From Hymenobacter lapidarius (GTDB lineage Bacteria; Bacteroidota; Bacteroidia; Cytophagales; Hymenobacteraceae): a stretch of DNA of 64,000 nt. Under the pieces are notes generated by a model. That model was given only the letters and a program-made list of their open reading frames with translations, had not been told where the DNA came from and did not search any database. Position numbers and translations under genes: made by a program. Below, piece by piece: positions 26,800 through 36,675 of this stretch. The stretch covers positions 1 through 64,000 of the forward strand of contig NZ_MDZB01000095.1 in assembly GCF_001816145.1 (NCBI RefSeq), read 5' to 3'. Within the stretch, counting starts at the first letter, position 1; the number at the start of each line of letters is the position of its first letter.

Positions 26800-27426
26800 C
26801 TACCCGGCCACGGCTTGCACAAACTGCCGCGCTTTTTCCGTCAGCTGCCGCAGGTAGTTCTCCGTTACGGGCTGGCTGGTATCCACCAGCGCGCTGCCCA
26901 GCCCGAAGGCCACGGCGCCGGCTTTCTGAAAATCCCGGACGTTATCGAGCGACACGCCGCCGGTGGGCATGAGCGGGATAAAGGGCAGCGGCCCGGCAAT
27001 GTCCTTAAAATAGGTGGCCCCCACCGAGGCGGGAAATACCTTGATGATGTCGCCGCCGTGTTCGTAGGCCTTCAGTATTTCGGTGGCCGTGAACGCGCCG
27101 GGGATGCTCGCGGCGCCGTAGCGCTTGGTCATCCGAATGGTCTTTTTATCGAGCGTGGGCGAGATGATGAACTGCGCGCCGGCGAGCAGGGCGGCGCGGG
27201 CCGTTTCGGCGTCGAGCACGGTGCCGGCGCCCACCAGCATGTTGCCCGCCATGGCGCCCGCAAGCTCTGCGATGGAGGCCAGCGCGCCGGGCGAGTTCAG
27301 GGTGATTTCCATGGTCCGAACGCCGCCCGCGTGCAGGGCCTGCGCCATTTTCACCAGGTCCGGCGGATGGGCCCCGCGGACGATGGCCACCAGCTTGTGT
27401 TCCAATAGGTGCGCTAACGCTGTCAT
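26800..27426 (-). CDS. dgoA: 2-dehydro-3-deoxy-6-phosphogalactonate aldolase (KDPG/KDPGal aldolase family)
   Basis: Class I aldolase splitting KDPGal to pyruvate and glyceraldehyde 3-phosphate. The 208-residue TIM barrel has Schiff-base Lys K129 in DIIKVFPAS, the catalytic Glu E40 in MEITLNSPG, phosphate-loop PTGG (LMPTGGVSLDN) and GAGTVLD. ATG 27426 gives the normal length; an upstream in-frame start adds 31 unrelated residues. It is the first gene of the operon aldolase-dehydratase-kinase-lactonase. A gluconate-type (KDPG) role is possible from sequence alone; the dgoD and dgoK neighbours favour galactonate. Confidence 0.92.
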   Translation of the reverse strand: MTALAHLLEHKLVAIVRGAHPPDLVKMAQALHAGGVRTMEITLNSPGALASIAELAGAMAGNMLVGAGTVLDAETARAALLAGAQFIISPTLDKKTIRMTKRYGAASIPGAFTATEILKAYEHGGDIIKVFPASVGATYFKDIAGPLPFIPLMPTGGVSLDNVRDFQKAGAVAFGLGSALVDTSQPVTENYLRQLTEKARQFVQAVAG

Positions 27427-27644
27427 AGCCGGTTTGAAAGAATGCGTGAAGGAATGCTGCCCTCCGACAACGTAGATTGCGGAAAGCGGGTTAGAATACT
27501 TCCCGGCGCACCATCGCACCCGAAGCGAAAACCTACCGCTGGCCGCCGGTCAAAACACGACGGACACTACTGCAGTACCCCTGATACGGCCGGGCCGGCG
27601 CGCGGCCCATGTTTCTTCTCTTTTGCTGCCTATAATTCTTCGCC

Positions 27645-28958
27645 ATGGGTCCCCAGTTCCTTTTTGCCACGGGTATCGAAAACAGCAATCCCACCATCCA
27701 AAACGGCACGGTGCGCGTGGACGAGATGGCTAAATGCGGGCATTACAAGCATTGGCAGAAGGATTTTGACTTGGTGCAGGAGCTGGGCATCTGCTTTCTG
27801 CGCTACGGGCCGCCCATTCACACCACGTTTTTGGGGCCGGGCAAATACGACTGGACGTTTGCCGATGACACGTTTCAGGACCTGCTGCGGCGCAACATTG
27901 CACCCATCGTGGACTTGTGCCACTTCGGCGTACCCGACTGGATAGGCAATTTCCAGAACCCTGATTTTCCGGAGCTGTTTGCGCAGTACGCCCGCGCCTT
28001 TGCCGAGCGGTTTCCGTGGGTGCAGCTCTACACGCCGGTGAATGAGATGTACATCTGCGCGCAGTTTTCGGCCCTGTATGGCTGGTGGAACGAGCAGCTA
28101 AGCTCCGACAAAGCCTTCGTGACGGCCCTCAAGCACATTGTGAAGGCCAATGTGCTGGCCATGCGCGCCATTCTGGGAGTGCGGGCCGATGCCATTTTTA
28201 TCCAGAGCGAGTCGTCGGAGTACTTCCACGCCGAGAATCCGGCCGCCATTCGCCCGGCCGAAATCATGAATGCCCGCCGCTTTCTGTCGCTGGACCTGAA
28301 CTACGGCCGGCGCGTGGACTCCGAGATGTACGAGTACCTGATGGACAGCGGCATGACGCGCGAGGAATACCACTTCTTCATGCACAACACCATGAAGCAC
28401 CACTGCATCATGGGCAATGACTACTACAAAACCAACGAACACCGCGTGTCGGCCAACGGCCACACCCGCGCTTCGGGCGAAATCTTTGGCTACCACGTCA
28501 TCACCAATCAGTACCACGACCGCTACCGCCTGCCGGTAATGCACACCGAAACCAACCTCTGGCAGGGCCCCTGCGGCGACGAAGCCGTGAACTGGCTCTG
28601 GAAAGAATGGGCCAACGTGCTGCGCGTGCGCAACGACGGTGTGCCCGTGGTGGGCTTCACCTGGTATTCCCTCACCGACCAAGTGGATTGGGACACCGCC
28701 CTGCGCGAAGACAACGGCAACCTCAACCCGCTGGGCCTCTACGACCTGAACCGCAACATCCGGCCCGTGGGCCAGGCCTACAAGCAGCTCATCGCCGACT
28801 GGGACCATGTGCTCCCAACCCACAGCATCTGCCTGCAGGTGCCCATCGTGATGCCGCAGGAAAGCCACCGCCTCTGGGCCCAGCAGCAGGAAGCCCACGC
28901 CAAGAAAGCCAACGCCGATAAAGACACGGCCGAAGCCAATACTGCCCCCGCCGAATAA
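27645..28958 (+). CDS. Glycoside hydrolase family 1-like beta-glycosidase
   Basis: Retaining glycosidase fold, 437 residues, without a signal peptide. The acid/base region is LYTPVNEMYI (N133, E134; the family motif is NEP) and the likely nucleophile is E302 in MHTETNLW (family motif TENG). Other GH1 features are RYGPPIH early in the barrel and the Trp-rich GFTWYSLTDQVDW near the end. The last 30 residues are Ala/Lys-rich and disordered. It is divergent from the galactonate operon with 218 bp between, so a beta-galactoside or related substrate feeding that route is an attractive inference. Confidence 0.82.
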   Translation: MGPQFLFATGIENSNPTIQNGTVRVDEMAKCGHYKHWQKDFDLVQELGICFLRYGPPIHTTFLGPGKYDWTFADDTFQDLLRRNIAPIVDLCHFGVPDWIGNFQNPDFPELFAQYARAFAERFPWVQLYTPVNEMYICAQFSALYGWWNEQLSSDKAFVTALKHIVKANVLAMRAILGVRADAIFIQSESSEYFHAENPAAIRPAEIMNARRFLSLDLNYGRRVDSEMYEYLMDSGMTREEYHFFMHNTMKHHCIMGNDYYKTNEHRVSANGHTRASGEIFGYHVITNQYHDRYRLPVMHTETNLWQGPCGDEAVNWLWKEWANVLRVRNDGVPVVGFTWYSLTDQVDWDTALREDNGNLNPLGLYDLNRNIRPVGQAYKQLIADWDHVLPTHSICLQVPIVMPQESHRLWAQQQEAHAKKANADKDTAEANTAPAE

Positions 28959-29078
28959 CGAGCCAGCTGGTGGCGAGTCGCAAAACCGGCCCGACGAGCC
29001 TGCCTGGGCAGATGTGGCACGACGCTTGCAAAATGGGCAAGCAGGCGGCCTGCCTTACTCCCGCTGCCTCGCCCACCT

Positions 29079-29819
29079 ATGAAAACCCGCACTTTCATCG
29101 CCGCCCTGCTTTTCCTCGGAAGCCTCTCTTTCAGCGCGTCGGCGCAGTTTCGCTTTCCCGATTTCAGGAATATCAAGCTGCCCACCGGGATGAGAACCCC
29201 CACCGGCGGCCTCTCCAATACCGAAGCCGCCAACGGCCTGAAAGCCGCCCTGATGCAAGGCATTGGCAAGGGCGCCGACCAGGCTTCCCAAACCGACGGC
29301 TTCTACCTGAACCGCCTCATCCGCATTCCGTTTCCGCCTGATGCCCAGCGCGTGGCCACCACGCTGCGCAGCATCGGGTTGGGCAGCCAGGTCGATGAAT
29401 TTGAGCTGAGCCTGAACCGCGGGGCCGAAGACGCCGCCCGCAGCGCCAAGCCCATTTTCCTCTCCGCCATCAAAAGCCTCACGTTTTCGGATGTCTGGAA
29501 CATCCTCACGGGCCAGCCCGATGCCGCTACGCAATACCTGAAGCGCACCACCAGCAGCCAGCTCACCAGCGCATTCGCCCCCATCATGCAGCAGAGCCTG
29601 AGCAAAGTAGGCGCCACCCGCTACTACACCGACCTGGCCACCACCTACAACCAGCTGCCGCTGGGCAAGCCCGTGCAAACCGACCTCACGCAGTACGCCA
29701 CCGGCAAAGCCGTAGACGGCCTTTTCACACTCATCGCCCAGGAAGAAGCCAACATCCGCGAGAACCCCGTGGCCCGCACCACCGAACTGCTGCGCCGCGT
29801 ATTTGGCCGCAACAGCTAA
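29079..29819 (+). CDS. DUF4197 exported protein
   Basis: The 246-residue protein has a signal peptide (about 1-22, ending SASAQ). A helical domain typical of DUF4197 follows (SNTEAANGLKAALMQGIGKG, FYLNRLIRIPFPPDAQRVATTLRSIG, then VWNILTGQPDAATQYLKRTT, and a closing YATGKAVDGLF). The family is common in Bacteroidota and Proteobacteria and has no known function. It stands alone, with a MaoC gene after it on the same strand. Confidence 0.85.
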   Translation: MKTRTFIAALLFLGSLSFSASAQFRFPDFRNIKLPTGMRTPTGGLSNTEAANGLKAALMQGIGKGADQASQTDGFYLNRLIRIPFPPDAQRVATTLRSIGLGSQVDEFELSLNRGAEDAARSAKPIFLSAIKSLTFSDVWNILTGQPDAATQYLKRTTSSQLTSAFAPIMQQSLSKVGATRYYTDLATTYNQLPLGKPVQTDLTQYATGKAVDGLFTLIAQEEANIRENPVARTTELLRRVFGRNS

Positions 29820-29897
29820 AACGCCCTGGATTGATTGCGTGGCCGGGTGGCGTATGTTTGCGGCCCCTTACCGCAACCGTACGCCACCTTTATTTAT

Positions 29898-30371
29898 ATG
29901 AGCACTCTTACCATCCGTAGCTTGGCCGAACTGGAAAGCTACGTGGGCCAGGAAATGGGCGTTTCGGCCCTTCACGCCATCACGCAAGCGCAAATCAATC
30001 AGTTTGCAGCCGCCACCCTCGACCACCAGTGGATTCACACCGACCCCGAGCGCGCGCGCACCGAGTCGCCGTTTCAGGCCACCATTGCCCACGGCTACCT
30101 CACGGTGGCGCTCCTGCCCTACCTCTGGCAACAAATTGTGGCTATCGAGAACCTGAAAATGCAGGTGAACTACGAAATCGAAAGCCTGCGCTTCAACCAG
30201 GCCGTGACTGTGGATAGCGAGGTGCGCCTGCGCGCCTCGCTGCTGTCGGTGGCCAACCTGCGCGGCATTGCCAAAGCGCGCCTGGCCGTGACGCTGGAAA
30301 TTGAAGGTCAGAAAAAGCCCGCTTACACCGGTGTCATCACCTTTCTGTACCATTTCCAGGAACCGGCGTAA
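29898..30371 (+). CDS. MaoC-like (R)-specific enoyl hydratase
   Basis: Hot-dog-fold hydratase of 157 residues. The catalytic Asp-x4-His pair is D42 and H47 in LDHQWIHTDPERA, with GYLTVALLPYLW in the long hot-dog helix. The usual reaction is hydration of enoyl-CoA to (R)-3-hydroxyacyl-CoA. Start ATG 29898 gives the normal family opening; the longer in-frame start 29835 is unlikely. It is followed by an inverted repeat that separates it from the convergent DUF779 gene. Confidence 0.88.
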   Translation: MSTLTIRSLAELESYVGQEMGVSALHAITQAQINQFAAATLDHQWIHTDPERARTESPFQATIAHGYLTVALLPYLWQQIVAIENLKMQVNYEIESLRFNQAVTVDSEVRLRASLLSVANLRGIAKARLAVTLEIEGQKKPAYTGVITFLYHFQEPA

Positions 30372-30396
30372 GGCGTTGTTGTAAGAACAAGAAAAA

Positions 30397-30491
30397 GAAC
30401 GTCATGCTGAGCTTGCCGAAGCATCTCTACCGCAGTAGTAACTGAATTACTGTTGCGGTAGAGATGCTTCGGCAAGCTCAGCATGACGTTC
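30397..30491. repeat. GTCATGCTGAGC-family inverted repeat, copy 1
   Basis: Perfect 38-bp arms (30397-30434 and 30454-30491) around a 19-bp loop; the arm begins GAACGTCATGCTGAGCTTGC. It sits between the converging MaoC and DUF779 genes. Copies 2 and 3 are at 31451 and 63266. It may end transcription from both sides, but it lacks a T-run. Confidence 0.95.
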
Positions 30492-30520
30492 TGGGTTTCT
30501 GGGTTTCGTTTAATCGAAAC

Positions 30521-30922
30521 CTATGCAGCGGCCTGCTCCTCCAAATATTCCTCGCCTTCCCGCACCGGCAGCATATCCTTCGATTCTTCTTCGGTGAACA
30601 GCCGCGAGCGAATTAGAAACCGCACGCCCAGCGGGATTTCCAGCGAGAAGCTGGCGCCCCGGCCCTTGGTCACGTCCACGGTGAGCTGGGTGTGCTGCCA
30701 GTACTCGAACTGGCTGGTGCTCATGAAGAAGTCGCAGCCGTGAATCTGGCCCAGCCACACGTCGTTGCCACCGATGCGGAATTCCCCTTTCTGGAAGCAC
30801 ATGGGCGAAGAGCCGTCGCAGCACCCGCCGCTCTGGTGGAACATGAGCGGGCCGTTTTCGTCGCGCAGCAGGCCAATGGTGGCTTCGGCGGCTTGGGTGA
30901 CTAGGACTCTTGGAGTGGGCAT
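30521..30922 (-). CDS. DUF779 protein linked to aldehyde dehydrogenase
   Basis: 133 residues with the family hallmark HQSGGCCDGSSPMCF (Cys cluster near residues 34-42), IHGCDFFMSTSQFEYW and TVDVTKGRGASFSLE. The family is regularly found next to ExaC/AldB-type aldehyde dehydrogenases, as here (the dehydrogenase lies upstream on the same strand). The function is unknown. The conserved Cys and His suggest metal or thiol chemistry, which is inference. Confidence 0.88.
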   Translation of the reverse strand: MPTPRVLVTQAAEATIGLLRDENGPLMFHQSGGCCDGSSPMCFQKGEFRIGGNDVWLGQIHGCDFFMSTSQFEYWQHTQLTVDVTKGRGASFSLEIPLGVRFLIRSRLFTEEESKDMLPVREGEEYLEEQAAA

Positions 30923-30994
30923 GTTTTCAATGGGTGAATGGCTGGATGAGTGAGCGCTATTCCCAGCCGATGGGCCACTGCAGAAAGTCGCTGT

Positions 30995-31357
30995 TTACAA
31001 AAATCTGATTTCGGGGCGAGGTGCTTTAGGTACGCTGCCCTTGCGATAAAAAACGTACCGCTTTCCATCGCGCTGGTCTTCTATTATATGGTTTTCAAGG
31101 TCGTAAAAGAGACCGTGGGCCGGGTCGGCAAGCCGCGTAATTTCGCCCGTCTCGGCATTGCGCTGGTCTACCCGTAGGGGCCGGCCGGGCTGGGGGACTG
31201 CGTACACCCGCAAGGTTGGCATGCCGTGCTGCAGAGGTATTTCGCGCAGCACCCAATCTGGGTTCTTTACCCCAGGCACCGGCAACTTTTGGCCTTGGGC
31301 TCCTAGCGAAATTAACATGACGCTCAAGGCGAAAATCCAGTTATTTTTTGCTTGCAT
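30995..31357 (-). CDS. Small exported hypothetical protein
   Basis: Unrecognised. 120 residues from ATG 31357 (the alternative TTG three codons upstream is less likely). Residues 1-22 form a signal peptide (IFALSVMLISLGAQGQ). The mature part is short and basic, with VLREIPLQHGMPTLRVYAVP and YDLENHIIEDQRDGKRYVFYRKG. It may be periplasmic. It lies between the dehydrogenase and DUF779 genes on the same strand and interrupts that familiar pairing. Confidence 0.6.
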   Translation of the reverse strand: MQAKNNWIFALSVMLISLGAQGQKLPVPGVKNPDWVLREIPLQHGMPTLRVYAVPQPGRPLRVDQRNAETGEITRLADPAHGLFYDLENHIIEDQRDGKRYVFYRKGSVPKAPRPEIRFL

Positions 31358-31450
31358 GGCAGTCAAACTGTTAGGAACGGGAATAGCCGAATCTACGCAA
31401 AATCCGACGGAACGCCGCTTTGCCGAAGCGTTAGGTTTCCATCCTGCCCA

Positions 31451-31558
31451 AACCAGAACGTCATGCTGAGCGCAGCCGAAGCATCTCTACTGCAATACTA
31501 ACTTTAATAAGTTGCGCGGTAGAGATGCTTCGGCTGCGCTCAGCATGACGTTCTGGTT
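31451..31558. repeat. GTCATGCTGAGC-family inverted repeat, copy 2
   Basis: Perfect 40-bp arms (31451-31490 and 31519-31558) with a 28-bp loop. Compared with copies 1 and 3 the arm has GAGCGCAGCCGAAG instead of GAGCTTGCCGAAG, and the other arm changes to match, so pairing is kept. It lies just after the aldehyde dehydrogenase stop. Confidence 0.95.
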
Positions 31559-31582
31559 GAACTGAATCAGCCTGGTTTTGGC

Positions 31583-33112
<1,530 letters not shown>

Positions 33113-33224
33113 GACGTTGTAAAAAGTAAAGGTTGAGAGCGTTTATCAGGTGGTAAAGTTCCCTGAATAACCTTTCCACGGGTTGTGGTATTGTCTTAAA
33201 GTATGCGGGAATAATCGCAACTTG

Positions 33225-33342
33225 CTGTAGGAACGCGCCTCAGCGCGTTTGACCGTTGAACGACGCCCCCCTGCGTTGCTCATTGCCATTTCCACGACCA
33301 GGCCGGCGCGCCTGCCTGAACGCGCCGAGGCATATTCCTGCA
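33225..33342. repeat. AACGCGCC-family inverted repeat upstream of araC gene
   Basis: Left part TGTAGGAACGCGCCTCAGCG (33225 onward) faces a decayed right arm AACGCGCCGAGGC...TCCTGCA ending at 33342. The same family follows the AraC gene at 34274-34384. It occupies the divergent promoter region of the dehydrogenase and AraC genes. Confidence 0.7.
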
Positions 33343-33353
33343 AATTCCCACCC

Positions 33354-34277
33354 ATGCCGTCCCGCGTTCACCTGCCCGCCGCCATTGCCCCGCTAGCCCC
33401 CGAGCGCCTGCACAGCCTCGTCGAAAACCGCACCGTGTACGCCCTCAATGGTTTTGAGCTGAACGTGTTCGAAACCCACCAGGCCGCCCACCGCGTCCGG
33501 CTGCGTCTCGATGGCCTGGCCCTGACCACCATGCTGCGCGGCAAAAAAGTGATGCACCTGCCCGGCCGCGCCGCCTTCGACTACCTGCCCGGCGAGTCGG
33601 TGGTGGTAGAAAAGGACGAGTTGATGGAAATTGATTTCCCCGAAGCCTGCCTCTGCCAGCCCACCCAGTGCCTGGCCGTGGCCATCGCGCCGGACACCAT
33701 CCGCCACACCCTGGACCTGCTCAACGAGCGATACCCCCGCGCCGAAGCCCACCAGCCCTGGTCCCTACAGCAGCCCGACTACGCCCACCTCACCAACACC
33801 CCCGAGCTGACCGACACCCTAAGCCGCCTGGTGGCCGTGGCGCGCACTTCCCACGCCAACAAGGACGTGCTGGCCGGCTTCACCCTGCAGGAATTGCTGG
33901 TGCGCCTCATGCAAACCCAGGCCCGCCAGCTCATTTCCCACGACTACGCTCGCTACGTCACCACCCACCGCTTTGCAGCCGTGGTGGACTATATCAAGCA
34001 GCACTTAGCTGAGAACTTATCCATCGACAAGCTCAGCGCGCTGGCCTGCATGAGCAAGGCCACGTTCTTCCGCGTCTTCAAGCGCGAGTTTGGCATTACA
34101 CCGGTCGAGTTCATCATCCGGGAGCGGCTGGGCGAGGCCAAGCGCCTGCTGCGCCACCCCCTTGCCAGCGTGGCCGAGGTGTGCCTGCGGGCCGGCTTCA
34201 ACAACCTCTCCTACTTCCAGGCCCTTTTCAAAAAGCACGAAGGCATGACGCCGGGCGCTTACAAGAAGCAAGTGTAG
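33354..34277 (+). CDS. AraC-family transcriptional regulator
   Basis: 307 residues. The N-terminal AraC_N-type domain is about 5-180 (HSLVENRTVYALNGFELNVFET, LPGRAAFDYLPGESVVVE). The C-terminal HTH_18 pair is about 210-305 (NLSIDKLSALACMSKATFFR, FGITPVEFIIRERLGEAKRLL, AGFNNLSYFQALFKKHEGMTPGAYKK). ATG 33354 is preferred to the in-frame start at 33249, which would read through the repeat. It probably activates the divergent aldehyde dehydrogenase. Confidence 0.92.
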   Translation: MPSRVHLPAAIAPLAPERLHSLVENRTVYALNGFELNVFETHQAAHRVRLRLDGLALTTMLRGKKVMHLPGRAAFDYLPGESVVVEKDELMEIDFPEACLCQPTQCLAVAIAPDTIRHTLDLLNERYPRAEAHQPWSLQQPDYAHLTNTPELTDTLSRLVAVARTSHANKDVLAGFTLQELLVRLMQTQARQLISHDYARYVTTHRFAAVVDYIKQHLAENLSIDKLSALACMSKATFFRVFKREFGITPVEFIIRERLGEAKRLLRHPLASVAEVCLRAGFNNLSYFQALFKKHEGMTPGAYKKQV

Positions 34278-34384
34278 AAACGCGCCTTGGCGCGTTTAAT
34301 CGTTGGGGCGGCATTGGTCAGGGTGTGTTTAATTGTTGAGCGGGGCACCGTTCAGGCGCCGAACGCGCCAAGGCGCGTTCCTAC
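34274..34384. repeat. AACGCGCC-family inverted repeat downstream of araC gene
   Basis: GTAGAAACGCGCCTTGGCGC (34274 onward, 24-bp arm) and its complement at 34361-34384, one mismatch. Each arm is itself a small palindrome. It overlaps the last bases of the AraC gene and the stop codon of the converging Gre-factor gene. Confidence 0.85.
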
Positions 34385-34911
34385 AGGTCAGGGGCCCAGT
34401 ACTCAATGGCCGTGATTTCTACTACTTCTTCCTGCGAACCCAGCTTCAGCGACACTTGCTTCTTCAGCTTCTGGCCCTGCACGGCCCACGCAATGGGCGC
34501 CACAAACGCGACTTTACCAGCCGCAATATCCGCTTCGTCGACCCCCACAATGGTAAAGGTGCGCTCCTGCCCCACCCTGCCACCGCGCACGGTGCGCAGC
34601 GTGACGGTGGCACCAAAGCGCACTTCCTTGGGGGGCTGCCCGGCGGGGTCCACGGGTTTGGCGCTGCCCAGCCGCTCGGCGAGCAGGGCAATGCGGCCGT
34701 TGTAGTAGGACAGCTGGTGGGTGCGGTCTGTGTCGTTGTCGTGGTTGGCTTCGGCCAGGGCGCGCTCGGCTTCGAGGGCGCTGAGCTCGGCGCGCAACAG
34801 CTCCAGGCCTTGCGGCGTCACGTAGTTGGGCGTGCCGGGCGGCAGCGCCGCGCGGGGCGGAATGATGGGCGGCGTCTGGGCATCGTCCTCTTTGGTAAAT
34901 CCTCGGCTCAT
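34381..34911 (-). CDS. GreA/GreB-family transcription factor
   Basis: 176 residues from ATG 34911. An N-terminal tail rich in Pro is followed by a Gre coiled coil (TPQGLELLRAELSALEAERALAEANHDND, then YYNGRIALLAERL) and a C-terminal FKBP-like GreA domain (VRFGATVTLRTVRGGRVGQERTFTIVG, KVAFVAPIAWAVQG, KLGSQEEVVEITAIEYW). Such proteins enter the RNA polymerase secondary channel. The acidic tip is DNDTD. The in-frame start at 35046 would add 45 unlikely residues. It is a paralogue-type factor rather than clearly the housekeeping GreA. Confidence 0.85.
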   Translation of the reverse strand: MSRGFTKEDDAQTPPIIPPRAALPPGTPNYVTPQGLELLRAELSALEAERALAEANHDNDTDRTHQLSYYNGRIALLAERLGSAKPVDPAGQPPKEVRFGATVTLRTVRGGRVGQERTFTIVGVDEADIAAGKVAFVAPIAWAVQGQKLKKQVSLKLGSQEEVVEITAIEYWAPDL

Positions 34912-35111
34912 AGGTGGTTGAACGCAGGCACATGAGTCGGGTTGCCGCGTTGCGGCCCGCGCATTCCCGGCGCCACGGCGTTTTTGTGGGCTCCTTTGCA
35001 GCTGGCCCCAGCCACCCGGGGTTGTAATAAGCCGCGTGGGGCGCAACCATCGGCAGCATTGCGCTGTTGAAGGGGCTTTGTGCCCTGGCCACCGCGCCGC
35101 CGTTTCCCTCC

Positions 35112-36350
35112 ATGCCCAGTACCGCTTTCGATACGCGTCCTTCTTCGCTCACTCCTGCCCTGTCAATCCACGCGGTACCGCCGCCGCTCAGCAAGGCCCT
35201 GGTTTGGCTCATGGCCGTGACCTGCGGCCTGGTGGTGGCCAACCTCTACTACAACCAGCCGCTGCTGGGCGAAATCGGCCGCACGTTTGGTCTTTCCGAG
35301 AGCCGCGTGAGTCTGGTGGCCACCGTTACGCAGGTGGGCTACACGCTGGGCCTGCTGCTGGTGGTACCCCTCGGCGACAAACGGGAACGGAAAAGCCTCA
35401 CCCTGACGCTACTTCTGTGCGCTGCTGTCTGCATGGCCGGGGCAGCCTATGCGCCCAGCTTCGCGCTGCTGGTAGCGGCCAGCTTGCTGGCTGGGGTGTT
35501 CTCGTCGGTGCCCCAACTGCTGATTCCAATGGCGGCCTCCCTGGCTTCTGAGGAGCAGCGGGGCCGGGTAGTGGGCAAGGTGATGAGCGGGCTGCTGATT
35601 GGCATTTTGCTCTCGCGCACCATCAGCGGCTACGTGGGGCTGCATTTCGGCTGGCGGGCCATGTTTTGGGTGGGGGCCGCCTTGATGGTGCTCCTCACAC
35701 TGGTGCTGGCCCGGATGTTGCCGCGCAACCAGTCGCACTACGCGGGCAGCTACGGCAGCCTGCTCCGCTCCCTCGGCACCCTGGCCCGGCAGCTGCCGGT
35801 GCTGCGCCGCTCGGCCCTGGTGGGGGCTTGCCTGTTCGGGGGCTTCAGCGCGTTCTGGACCACGCTGGTATTTTTTCTGGAAAGTGACGCCTACCATTAC
35901 CACAGCGACGTGGCCGGCCTCTTTGGCCTGGTGGGCGCGGCCGGAGCCTTCGCGGCTTCCTTCGCCGGCAAATCGGCCGACCGCAAGGGGCCGGACTACG
36001 CCCTCACGCTGGGCATTCTGCTGTTTCTGGGCGGCTTCCTGCTGCTGGGCTTTGGCGGCTACCACTTGGCCGGCCTCATCGTGGGCGTGCTAATTGTGGA
36101 CGTAGGCCAGCAGATGGCTCATATTTCCAACCAAACCCGTGTGTTCAGCCTGCTCCCCGAAGCGCGCAGCCGCCTCAACACCGTGTACATGACGGCCTGC
36201 TTCATCGGGGCTTCGGCTGGCTCCTTCCTGGGCGGCCTCGCCTGGGACCATTTCCAGTGGCCCGGCGTGTGCGCTGTGGGCCTAGGGCTGGTGGCGCTGG
36301 CCTACTGCGCGAATCGGTTTTACGGCCGGGAGCAAGTAGTAAGCCAATAG
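35112..36350 (+). CDS. Major facilitator superfamily transporter
   Basis: 412 residues, about 12 TM helices, from ATG 35112. Helix 1 (ALVWLMAVTCGLVVANLYYNQPLLGEIG) is followed by the cytoplasmic motif A between helices 2 and 3 (PLGDKRERKSL), and a second-half repeat (GKSADRKGPDYAL). NLYYNQPLL is typical of a Bacteroidota/Proteobacteria group of putative efflux carriers. The substrate is unknown. It is followed by a nested inverted repeat before the convergent rfbD. Confidence 0.9.
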   Translation: MPSTAFDTRPSSLTPALSIHAVPPPLSKALVWLMAVTCGLVVANLYYNQPLLGEIGRTFGLSESRVSLVATVTQVGYTLGLLLVVPLGDKRERKSLTLTLLLCAAVCMAGAAYAPSFALLVAASLLAGVFSSVPQLLIPMAASLASEEQRGRVVGKVMSGLLIGILLSRTISGYVGLHFGWRAMFWVGAALMVLLTLVLARMLPRNQSHYAGSYGSLLRSLGTLARQLPVLRRSALVGACLFGGFSAFWTTLVFFLESDAYHYHSDVAGLFGLVGAAGAFAASFAGKSADRKGPDYALTLGILLFLGGFLLLGFGGYHLAGLIVGVLIVDVGQQMAHISNQTRVFSLLPEARSRLNTVYMTACFIGASAGSFLGGLAWDHFQWPGVCAVGLGLVALAYCANRFYGREQVVSQ

Positions 36351-36427
36351 CTTTCTTCTTTACATTCAGCTCATTGGGGCTTAACAACTGATTAATTAAT
36401 TAACCTATGTTTAGGAATATCGAGCCT

Positions 36428-36624
36428 TAGCCCCAGCGGGGCGACATATCGGTAGTAGAGTTTCTGGGAAGTCGTTTTTCAAGCCCCCTCGGGGTCGTAC
36501 CCGGAGGGCGGCACTCATTCAATAAGTGTCGCCCTCCGGGTACGACCCCGAGGGGGCTTTAGCATTTTTGCGCTTGATTTTCTACCAATATGTCGCCCTC
36601 CGGGTACGACCCCGCTAGGGCTTG
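36428..36624. repeat. Nested inverted repeats (CCGGGTACGACCCCG family)
   Basis: A perfect 30-bp inner pair (36481-36510 and 36530-36559, arm AAGCCCCCTCGGGGTCGTAC then CCGGAGGGCG) has a 19-bp loop. An outer looser pair (AGCCCC.AGCGGGG.CGACATAT at 36428 and its complement ending about 36624) carries one more GCCCTCCGGGTACGACCCCG copy at 36595. It fills the gap between the converging MFS and rfbD genes; 36351-36427 has nothing else. Confidence 0.92.
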
Positions 36625-36675
36625 TGCATATACTCCGCAACTTGGGGTCAATTACGGCCGGGAGTAGTCCCCTCG

